This document shows, piece by piece, positions 50,982 to 58,510 of a stretch of 64,000 nt of DNA; position 1 is the first letter of the stretch, and each line of letters starts with the position of its first letter. Source of the DNA: CAZUGA01 sp964619885 (GTDB taxonomy: Bacteria; Pseudomonadota; Gammaproteobacteria; Methylococcales; UBA1147); contig CAZUGA010000019.1 in the NCBI GenBank assembly GCA_964619885.1, positions 1-64,000 of the forward strand, written 5' to 3'. Position numbers and translations under genes: made by a program. The notes beneath the pieces were generated by a model. The model did no database searches. It saw only the letters and a program-made list of their open reading frames with translations, and had not been told where the DNA came from.

Positions 50982-53225
50982 ATGCAAAAGTCAATCAATG
51001 CGTTGCCCAAAGGCTTTAAATTAAACATCTACGAGATCGAAGAAGAGTTAGGTTCGGGCGGTTTTGGGATTACCTATAAAGCTTACGACCCGCGATTGCA
51101 GACTTATGTTGCGATTAAGGAGTTTCTTCCCGCCAATTGCGCGGTTCGGGAAAGTGACACTATTAGTGTTGCACCCCGCAGTGGGGCGGTAAAGCAGGAT
51201 TACCAATATGGTCTTAAAATGTTTCTACGGGAAGCCCAAACGCTTGCTCGTTTTCGTCACGAACGCATTATTAGGGTAATCCAATTTTTAGAGGCCAATA
51301 ATACTGCGTACTTGGTGATGGAGTATGAGCATGGGGCATCGCTAGCGGCAAAAATAAGAGATACAAATAATTCCACCGGAGAAAATTGGGTCCGCTCACT
51401 TTTGGTTGAGGCGGTAAAGGGGCTTGCCGTAGTTCATGACGCCTCGATCCTGCACCGCGATATCAAACCTTCCAATATTTATATTCGCCAAGATGGATCT
51501 CCAGTATTGTTGGATTTTGGTTCTGCTCGCTACGCTTTTTGTGGCCAGACAATGAGCCTGACGAGTATTGTGTCGCCCGGTTACGCGCCGTTCGAACAGT
51601 ATCTAAGTGATGGTGACCAGGGGCCATGGACCGATTTTTATGGTTTGGGGGCGACGCTGTATTGGGTGATTAGTGGGAACAAACCAACCGACGCCACGGC
51701 TAGAATGGCAGCGGTGGCAAATGGTCGAGAAGATCCGAATGTGCCTTTGAGTCGTTGCGCGGACGCTACGTATAGTCAGGAATTACTCGAATGTATAGAT
51801 TGGATGCTGGAGCCGAATATCGAAAACCGCCCACAGACCGCAGAAAGCATCATGCATCGGGTGAGAAGTATGAGTCTGCCAGATGCGAGCGTAGTGACGA
51901 TTCCTGATTCCATCAATCCAGTTGCAACAGTGATTCCGGTAGAGAAGAATCGGCGATTGTTGTTCGGATTTATGGGTTTGGGATTACTGGTCGCGGTTGC
52001 GAGCTATTTGGCGCTTCAACAAGACAGCAATTCTGATTCCAAATCAGAACCGAATTCGATTGCGTACCAAGATTCGACTGCACGTCCACAGAACGGGAAT
52101 AATCTTCCATTTTTAGAACCTGTGGTGGAAATACCAGCCCCCGATCTTAGGGCAAATTCTCAAACTATTGTCGATCCGTCAAACGCATCTTCTAAGCAAT
52201 CGGGTTCTGGCCAAGTTGATCAGTTACTGCAAGCGGGTGATCTAGCGTTTTTGGGGTATCGTCTGACTTCGCCGTCGCGAGATTCTGCAATATTTTATTA
52301 CCGAAAAGCACTTGAGTTGGCGCCAAACAACGATCGAGCCATTGCCGGTCTCGATAGAGTGATTACAACCTATGTGTCGATGGCCGAACAAGCGCAGGCG
52401 CAGGGCGCAGCTGGAAAAGCCAATCAATATCTAGAGCTAGCGTCATCGGTGGATCCAAAACATCCGGATATTCTAGCCGCAAAACGGCGCATGGCGCTTG
52501 GAGATGACCAACCAATTTTAAATAAAAGATTTGAGACTGAGCGGAGTAACTCAATAGAGCCGTTTGATACAACGCCCGGGTCGGATTCGTTGGCTATAGC
52601 AGAAAATGTGTACTCGAACTCATCTGAAGCTAGCTCGACCGGCAGAGCCACCCGGCAAAATCGTATCGATGAATTCTTGCGTGCCGGTGATTTGGCTTTG
52701 GTGGATTATAGGTTGACGACTCCAAGCCAGGGATCGGCCGTTTACTATTACACTGAGGTACTGAGGTTATCACCGAATAATCAACAGGCGGTCGATGGGC
52801 TGAATAAGGTTATCTCCCGTTATCTATTGCTCGCGGAACAACAATGGGGCCGCGGGAATGTAGGGAAAGCTCGGCAATATTTAGCAAGAGCTGCTTCGGT
52901 GAATCCGAATCATCCCGAGATAGTCGCTGCTAGAGCACGTATGGTGTTGACTGAGCCGCTATCTACCGGTGGGAAGGACAGGGTGCAGTCCGCAAAACGG
53001 ATTAAAACAGCTCCAATATATAAATATCCCAATGTCCGCGCAGCAAAAGTGGGTTACAGAAATGGTGAAATAAGCAAAACAGAATATGCCACGATTCGGG
53101 AGGTCCTAGCAAATAGGTATAAACAAAAAATACTATCGCTAAAGCAACTGTACCGGGATGGTAAATTAACCAAGAGACAATACAAGTCGGAAGTCAGGGC
53201 GGCAAAGATCGCCTATAAAGGGTAG
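50982..53225 (+). CDS. Membrane-anchored Ser/Thr protein kinase with duplicated TPR-like C-terminus
   Basis: The PKN2-type kinase domain (about 17-295) has glycine loop GSGGFGIT, VAIKEF (Lys46), HRDIKPSN (Asp160, Lys162, Asn165) and DFGSAR (Asp178). All catalytic residues are present. One transmembrane helix lies at about 325-346. The extracytoplasmic part holds two copies of a module of about 94 residues (412-505 and 562-655), each opening AGDLA and ending HP-I-AA, spaced by 150 residues. A basic C-terminal SHOCT-like helix pair (LYRDGKLTKRQY) closes the protein. The substrate is unknown. It precedes a transposase fragment by 10 bp. Confidence 0.85.
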   Translation: MQKSINALPKGFKLNIYEIEEELGSGGFGITYKAYDPRLQTYVAIKEFLPANCAVRESDTISVAPRSGAVKQDYQYGLKMFLREAQTLARFRHERIIRVIQFLEANNTAYLVMEYEHGASLAAKIRDTNNSTGENWVRSLLVEAVKGLAVVHDASILHRDIKPSNIYIRQDGSPVLLDFGSARYAFCGQTMSLTSIVSPGYAPFEQYLSDGDQGPWTDFYGLGATLYWVISGNKPTDATARMAAVANGREDPNVPLSRCADATYSQELLECIDWMLEPNIENRPQTAESIMHRVRSMSLPDASVVTIPDSINPVATVIPVEKNRRLLFGFMGLGLLVAVASYLALQQDSNSDSKSEPNSIAYQDSTARPQNGNNLPFLEPVVEIPAPDLRANSQTIVDPSNASSKQSGSGQVDQLLQAGDLAFLGYRLTSPSRDSAIFYYRKALELAPNNDRAIAGLDRVITTYVSMAEQAQAQGAAGKANQYLELASSVDPKHPDILAAKRRMALGDDQPILNKRFETERSNSIEPFDTTPGSDSLAIAENVYSNSSEASSTGRATRQNRIDEFLRAGDLALVDYRLTTPSQGSAVYYYTEVLRLSPNNQQAVDGLNKVISRYLLLAEQQWGRGNVGKARQYLARAASVNPNHPEIVAARARMVLTEPLSTGGKDRVQSAKRIKTAPIYKYPNVRAAKVGYRNGEISKTEYATIREVLANRYKQKILSLKQLYRDGKLTKRQYKSEVRAAKIAYKG

Positions 53226-53235
53226 ATTTTCGGGT

Positions 53236-53541
53236 GTGGTTCAATGCGGCATTGTAAGTTTAAATCCGATGCCCAATCATATTCACCTCATCGTAAAACC
53301 GAATAAGGCGTCGAATCTAAGCAAAGCGATCGGAGGGACACATCGGCGATACACACGAATGATCAACTTTCGTGAAAACTGGCGGGGCTATTTGTGGCAA
53401 GGGCGTTTCAGTTCGTGCCCGATGGATGAAAATTGGTTGTTGCGGGCAGCAGCGTACGTTGAATTGAATCCGGTGAAAGCGGGGATGGTCGAGCAAGCTT
53501 GGGACTACAGTTTTGTTAAGAGGCATTTAAAAAATCGATAG
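53236..53541 (+). pseudogene. REP-associated tyrosine transposase (Y1/RAYT) fragment
   Basis: The HUH motif (PMPNHIHLIV), the catalytic-tyrosine helix (GTHRRYTRMIN), the WRGYLWQGRFSSCPMD block and YVELNPVKAGMV all match IS200-like REP-associated transposases. The normal N-terminal ~40 residues before the HUH histidines are missing; the frame opens at GTG 53236, which would lie mid-domain in intact relatives. This is a 5'-truncated copy inserted or decayed directly after the kinase gene. Whether it is still functional is doubtful. Confidence 0.75.
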
Positions 53542-53600
53542 AGATTTGTGAACATTCCCTCGAATTCGTCGCAGATCCGGGCGAAATTTGATGGCAGATT

Positions 53601-53933
53601 TTAGATGTATCGAACAACCACCACCAAAAATGCGATAACGGCAAAGAGAATTATTGCTTTGTTCAATGGAGTGGCCGAATCAGAATTATTGCTTGTTCTA
53701 TTGATCGAAACCATTAGTTTAATCTCTTTAGGTTGTTGTTTTTTGCTGTTCCAACGGATTATCCAACGATCACGATCAATGCCGTAGCACCCAGCGGGTA
53801 ATCGTTCATTACCTGAGTATATAGAATCAATTTCTACGCCAGAGAGCCTCAGCATGACACAGCGCCATGCAGATTTAGCAGGATCCCAATCTGTTTCGGT
53901 TAGTTTCGTATCAAATGATGTATTCATAGTCAT
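53601..53933 (-). CDS. Small C-tail-anchored protein of unknown function
   Basis: 110 residues with a C-terminal transmembrane helix (KAIILFAVIAFLVVVVRYI) and a soluble N-terminal domain (WDPAKSAWRCVMLRLSG, YSGNERLPAGCYGIDRD, IIRWNS). The N-terminal module has a small beta-rich look; I do not recognise it with confidence. Its ATG at 53933 overlaps the stop of an upstream 61-codon frame by ATGA, so the two may be co-translated. Composition is native-like and no signal peptide precedes it. Confidence 0.6.
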   Translation of the reverse strand: MTMNTSFDTKLTETDWDPAKSAWRCVMLRLSGVEIDSIYSGNERLPAGCYGIDRDRWIIRWNSKKQQPKEIKLMVSINRTSNNSDSATPLNKAIILFAVIAFLVVVVRYI

Positions 53934-54115
53934 TGCCTTCGATCCGTATTATTGATATTGACTCGTTTACGGTGCCTTATTCGCGCATGTTCGCGATTGT
54001 TTAAAAAATGAATCCCTGATTGATCTGCACAGCACCTACGAATTGCACCAACATATGCAGACCGATATTTACAAGAGACATAAGCAATGATTGGACCATA
54101 CGCGTACAACAACAC
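53930..54115 (-). CDS. Possible small gene coupled to the tail-anchored protein
   Basis: A 61-codon frame opening at GTG 54115 (further open upstream to a TAG at 54164-54166). It encodes LLYAYGPIIAYVSCKYRS, then a basic stretch rich in Arg, Cys and Asn. The TGA overlaps the next ATG by four bases, the same pattern as true operon pairs in this genome. Against it: no strong ribosome site, no family resemblance and an upstream 500-bp gap. It may be the truncated 3' part of a longer gene. Confidence 0.3.
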   Translation of the reverse strand: MLLYAYGPIIAYVSCKYRSAYVGAIRRCCADQSGIHFLNNREHARIRHRKRVNINNTDRRQ

Positions 54116-54627
54116 CTGTTCATTGTTGTTTTTAATATGGTTTTCTCTTCTCGTGGAAGCAGTCTAAGACAGCAAATCAAGATTCGTTGTAAATATACTT
54201 GACACCATCCAGTGGTCGTAAGTTGATTAGAATGAATGGAGCGAGAACACGACGAATGAGTCTTTCAATACCGTATCATCGACCCTCACCCACCATTACT
54301 TTTCGATAGTTGGCAAATTTTGGCTGTCTTAGGTTAGACAAATGGAGTCGGCCAATGTTTGCTAGCTGAAGTCTATTCTTAAAAATAAATTTACCTTATA
54401 GCCATTTCGGTCACTATTTCTGGTGTGGGTCTTTTGAATTTCGGGAAATCCTCCAACGTTTTAGAATACTGCTTACACCGATTTTGGTACCGGCGCGGAT
54501 CTGCCGAATGCTCAATTGTGCGCTATAGGGCTATCTGAGTACTTCTTGTGATTTTCGCATTCCTATCCTCTTGGCTGACAAATCCGCTCCACAATGGGAA
54601 CATAGGAATACTGTAATGAATTTCCGT
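54116..54627. other. Intergenic region, 510 bp, no gene recognised
   Basis: AT-rich; no frame on either strand has composition or a family resemblance. It separates the small tail-anchored gene from the CHAP gene, both on the minus strand. Confidence 0.4.
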
Positions 54628-55155
54628 CTATCTGTTGGCGAGCCGCAACCATCCATCCGGGATTCTGGGTTGGTCGATATAAAACCGGCCGTTTTTACGC
54701 TGCAAATTAAAATTCTGGAACGGCATTCCAATAATGTTTTGTTGTATGACCTGAACTGCATCAGTGTAAATGGCTGTTACGATTGCCAAGTGGCCATAGC
54801 GGCTATCGGAAAAGACGAGTATGTCATTAACTTCAGGAGCGGCTGAACCGTCATTTCTAATCTGCAGCAGATCGCGTTTCACGTTGAGTTTGCCGGAATC
54901 CAGCGATGCGTCGAAATAATCGCGTGCATGACCCCACACGTGGGGCATGCGATGGTTTAAAGCTTGATCGTAGAAACGTTTGACAAATTCCACGCATTGC
55001 CATTTTTGGCCATAATAATAGGCCTGATCAAGACTAAAATGTTTGCCGTGACTGCGGTCTTTGTCTGAACCATTTTCGAAAACTGCAATATCCAAATGTC
55101 GCCCCGTTTCGGTACCGATCTGGGATAATTGGAAATTGTCGGTCGGGTCGGGCAC
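54628..55155 (-). CDS. CHAP-domain cysteine hydrolase/amidase
   Basis: 175-residue protein with the CHAP signature: catalytic Cys in WQCVEFVKRFY and His in YGHLAIVTAIY, with a trailing polar residue in QQNIIGMPF. CHAP enzymes cleave peptidoglycan peptides or gamma-glutamyl/glutathionylspermidine amides. There is no signal peptide, so it is probably cytoplasmic or exported by another route. The family resemblance to the glutathionylspermidine amidase half is closer than to phage endolysins, by the WQCVEF block; this is inference. A short gap (53 bp) separates it from the downstream-encoded YaiI gene on the same strand. Confidence 0.78.
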   Translation of the reverse strand: MPDPTDNFQLSQIGTETGRHLDIAVFENGSDKDRSHGKHFSLDQAYYYGQKWQCVEFVKRFYDQALNHRMPHVWGHARDYFDASLDSGKLNVKRDLLQIRNDGSAAPEVNDILVFSDSRYGHLAIVTAIYTDAVQVIQQNIIGMPFQNFNLQRKNGRFYIDQPRIPDGWLRLANR

Positions 55156-55208
55156 GATGATATTGCTGATACTTAGATTCAGTTCGCCGTATTTAATGTC
55201 GGATCGCT

Positions 55209-55667
55209 CTATTTTCTATCTTTAGCGACTTTGGCCAATAGCTTGTCCAGATTGTTCGCAAAAGCTTGGCGGTCCGTTTGGCTCAGCGCATTGGGGCCGC
55301 CGGTATTTATGCCACTAGCCCGCAGCGTGTCCATAAAATCTCTGACATTCAAGCGTGCTCCGATATTTTCCGCGGTATACAATTCCCCCCGCGGATTTAG
55401 CGCTCGTCCGCCTTTCCCAATGACTTCGGCCGCCAACGGAATATCGCTCGTGATTACAAGATCTCCAGCGTTAAGCCGTTTAACGATTTCATTGTCAGCG
55501 ACGTCAAAACCCGATCTTACTTGAAGCATATTGATGTAGCGCGACGGCGGAACCGGAACCGTATGATTTGCTACAAGTGTTAGCAAAATATTCGTGCGCT
55601 CCGCAGCCTTGAATAACATTTGTTTGATGGGTACCGGGCAGGCGTCTGCATCTACCCATATTTTCAT
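55209..55667 (-). CDS. YaiI/YqxD family protein (DUF188, PIN-like)
   Basis: UPF0178 protein of about 152 residues. The N-terminus KIWVDADACPVPIKQML and the conserved LVITSDIPLAAEVI, GRALNPRGELY and NIGARLNVRDFM are diagnostic. The fold is related to PIN-type nucleases, but function is unknown. ATG 55667 is chosen to match the family start; ATG 55691 is in frame eight residues earlier. No ribosome site discriminates between them. Confidence 0.9.
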   Translation of the reverse strand: MKIWVDADACPVPIKQMLFKAAERTNILLTLVANHTVPVPPSRYINMLQVRSGFDVADNEIVKRLNAGDLVITSDIPLAAEVIGKGGRALNPRGELYTAENIGARLNVRDFMDTLRASGINTGGPNALSQTDRQAFANNLDKLLAKVAKDRK

Positions 55668-55897
55668 TTTATTGAGTTTATATTGTTGCATAAACGTAAG
55701 TGAGAGAGGGGGTAGAAAAGCTCAGCTTAGATTTTGTTTAAGACCTTGACCAACGCGTGTTGTTGCGCAAGGCAAACTTGGACGGAAAAACACAGCATAC
55801 TATAGCGTATTCGAGTCTACTTGTAATTGTAATGCAAAGATACGCGCTTCAACGAAAAATTGGCCAGGTGCTAAGCCAGTACAGGAAATTTTCCCAG

Positions 55898-57439
55898 CTA
55901 TCCGGTTTGAGACTCCAGCCGTTCCCATAGTTGTTTTTCACGCGATAGACCCAACACCAATTGTGCGGTTTTGATTCCGGAAACGCATACCGCATACACA
56001 CCACCACCGGGTTCGGTCCAGTGCCCGGAAAAAAATAAACCTGCTAATGGGCTTTGGTTGCCAAGTCTGCCGGGTCCGATTTGGTTGGGAGAAACCTCCC
56101 AACCATAAGCGGCACCCATATCATTCAACGTGTAGCGCTCCATAGTACGGGGCGATCCGGCTTCGATGAACAAAATATGTTGTTTTAATCCGGGGATTTG
56201 GCGTTCGGCAATGTCCAACATGGTTTTGGAGAAACGGTCTTTGCAGCTTCGCCACGATTCACCGACATCGTAAGGGACTAGCGTGGTAAGCATCAGTAAA
56301 TGATGACCTTTAGGCGCGAGAGAAGGATCCACCAGAGTCGGCACAGTGATACTAATCCATGTGATATTTCCAGCCAGCGTGTCGGCAAAATTCTGTTCGT
56401 GGTCGAAGTTTTGAAAGTAAAATGATTCGTGTGTTGTGCAGACCTCTCTCAAGTCCAGGTCGGTTGCGATATAGACTACGAAGGCTGATATTGAGGGTTT
56501 TAGATTATCCATTTGACGCAGAAACTGATCCGGTAGGTTTTTCGTACCGACCAGCGAATGGATGGTCTGACGTGCATCGGCGTTGGATATAACAATGGGT
56601 GCACTAATTCGTTGACCATTATCCAGAGTCACACCTTTAACCTTTGCGTGCTCAACGTCAATCCGTTTGGCGCCGATTTTGTACAAAATTTCTCCGCCCG
56701 ACGCCTGTAGAGAATTTACCAGTACGTTGGCCAGATTCTGAAATGAGCCCTTACAATAATAGGCGCCGTCGACCGTATAGCCGATAAACATTATCGTCCA
56801 ATATAAGAACGAAAGTTTGGAAGGTGGTAAACCCAGATAAGGCCATAGCGTTGATATTATGGCCTTTAGGCGCGGGTTGTCGATGAACTCATCCAGACCT
56901 TCGGTCAGAGTTGTTCGCCTATAGTGCAGAAAAGTCGGAATCTTTTCCGTAATCGCGCCGCCATCTGCGAAGGTTTGATCGGCTATGGTTGCTTCCTCGC
57001 ACAAGCGTAAGCATACCTTGGTCAATCTGCGCAGCCCTTCGGTCTCTTCCGGGAATATTTTTGCGTGGGTTGTTACGAATGATTCAAGTTGTTGTGGAAT
57101 TTCGACGCTAAAATCGGGAAATACCGCTCGGGTATAGGGGTCAACGGAAATAAATTCGATTTTATTCATGACGCCCAATGCATCCAGAATGCGATGAATC
57201 GCTTGTCCGCCTTTGAAACCGCGGTTTTGACACCCGCTAATCAGGTGTACGCCGGAGTCAAAGGTATATTGTTTTCTTTTGAAGAAATGCGCGTAACCCC
57301 CGGGCCGGTCATGCCGTTCGATAACCAGAACGGATTTCCCGCTGCGCGCTAATAATGCCGCAGCGCTCAAACCGCCCAATCCAGCACCAATTACGATGAC
57401 ATCGTAAGCTTCTTTGCTAGATTCTCGGTGGAAGTTCAT
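55898..57439 (-). CDS. FAD-dependent phytoene desaturase/carotenoid-isomerase-like oxidoreductase
   Basis: 513-residue flavoprotein. The N-terminal dinucleotide motif IVIGAGLGGLSAAALLARSG is followed by the ERHDRPGGYAHFF block, typical of CrtI/CrtISO and all-trans-retinol saturase relatives, and the C-terminal motif AGLFFSGHWTEPGGGVYAV closes the FAD site. No carotenoid synthase genes are nearby, so substrate is open; carotenoid or another polyisoprenoid is inferred from family. It is divergent from the GT2 gene. Confidence 0.83.
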   Translation of the reverse strand: MNFHRESSKEAYDVIVIGAGLGGLSAAALLARSGKSVLVIERHDRPGGYAHFFKRKQYTFDSGVHLISGCQNRGFKGGQAIHRILDALGVMNKIEFISVDPYTRAVFPDFSVEIPQQLESFVTTHAKIFPEETEGLRRLTKVCLRLCEEATIADQTFADGGAITEKIPTFLHYRRTTLTEGLDEFIDNPRLKAIISTLWPYLGLPPSKLSFLYWTIMFIGYTVDGAYYCKGSFQNLANVLVNSLQASGGEILYKIGAKRIDVEHAKVKGVTLDNGQRISAPIVISNADARQTIHSLVGTKNLPDQFLRQMDNLKPSISAFVVYIATDLDLREVCTTHESFYFQNFDHEQNFADTLAGNITWISITVPTLVDPSLAPKGHHLLMLTTLVPYDVGESWRSCKDRFSKTMLDIAERQIPGLKQHILFIEAGSPRTMERYTLNDMGAAYGWEVSPNQIGPGRLGNQSPLAGLFFSGHWTEPGGGVYAVCVSGIKTAQLVLGLSREKQLWERLESQTG

Positions 57440-57717
57440 TCAAGGCTATTTATTTCGCGATCCAAACGGTCAAATTCGCAGTGATGTTTACACCTGTGGG
57501 CATAGTGATCTATTTTGGGATAGATTCGTATACCCCTTCAATTTAGAATAACTAATGATTTTGGGCGGCTGTAAGCAAGAAGAATTGCGGCCGATTGTAT
57601 CTGTTTTGGACGGGTGTGCACAGGTTTTGCTTCTGCATGGGTGGAAGTACCACACCCTGTCCATGGCGAATAGATTTTCGAAGTTCGGTTGGATATATAG
57701 CTTTTATCTTGTCAATT

Positions 57718-58458
57718 ATGGTCGAAATTGCAGTCGTAATTCCCGCTTATAACGAAGAAACAACCATAGCGTCGGTAGTGGATGCGGTGTTGGAAACCCA
57801 CGAGACTGTAATAGTGGTTAACGATGCGTCTACAGATTCAACATCTACAAGCCTTAATGGAAAACCGATTAGACTGGTGAACCTGCCGCAGAATTTCGGC
57901 AAGGCCGGCGCACTCTCGGTTGGTTTTGACGAAGCCACGAAAATGGGTGCCAACGCAGTGATTACAATGGACGGGGATGGCCAACACGAGGCAAAGGATA
58001 TCGTGAAATTTCTCGCTGCGGCGAGAAAATATCCTAATGCATTGGTCATTGGTTCCCGGGAAACCAACACTGAACAGGCACCCAAAGCGCGGTTATTCGC
58101 GAATAAATTTGCCAATTTCTGGATCTCGTGGGCGTCGGGCATGGCGATCAGCGATAGCCAATGCGGTTTTAGGTTGTACCCGCTGGCAATTATTCAGCGA
58201 TTGCGGCTAAAAACTGATAAATCGCACAGTTTTGTTTTCGAAAGCGAGGTTGTGATTGAAGCGTGCAGGAACGGTTTTGAGTTAGTCTCAGTGCCGATAC
58301 GGTCTTATTACCCTGAAAATCGGCGCAAGAGTCATTTTCGCCCAATTATAGATATCGCTAGAATTACTCAGATGGTCGCGCTCAAATTATTAGCCCGGGG
58401 CCTGTACATAAGAGGTTTGATTAACGCGTTGAACGGGCAACCGAAATTAATACGATAA
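57718..58458 (+). CDS. Glycosyltransferase family 2 (polyprenyl-phosphate type)
   Basis: 246-residue cytoplasmic-face glycosyltransferase. The start VEIAVVIPAYNEETTI is the GT2 N-terminus. Nucleotide-sugar blocks VNDASTDST, FGKAGALSVGFDEA and the DxD-bearing TMDGDGQHEA are present, plus DSQCGFRLYP and the acceptor-side FESEVVIEA. The size and these motifs resemble dolichyl/undecaprenyl-phosphate mannosyl- or glucosyltransferases without membrane domain. ATG 57718 is chosen; the longer frame from 57595 has a cysteine-rich extension unlike the family. Product unknown. It converges with the Hsp70 gene. Confidence 0.83.
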   Translation: MVEIAVVIPAYNEETTIASVVDAVLETHETVIVVNDASTDSTSTSLNGKPIRLVNLPQNFGKAGALSVGFDEATKMGANAVITMDGDGQHEAKDIVKFLAAARKYPNALVIGSRETNTEQAPKARLFANKFANFWISWASGMAISDSQCGFRLYPLAIIQRLRLKTDKSHSFVFESEVVIEACRNGFELVSVPIRSYYPENRRKSHFRPIIDIARITQMVALKLLARGLYIRGLINALNGQPKLIR

Positions 58459-58510
58459 GTACACGCGGGATATTATTTAGTGGATTGTCTGATCGGGAAA
58501 TCTGGCTAGA

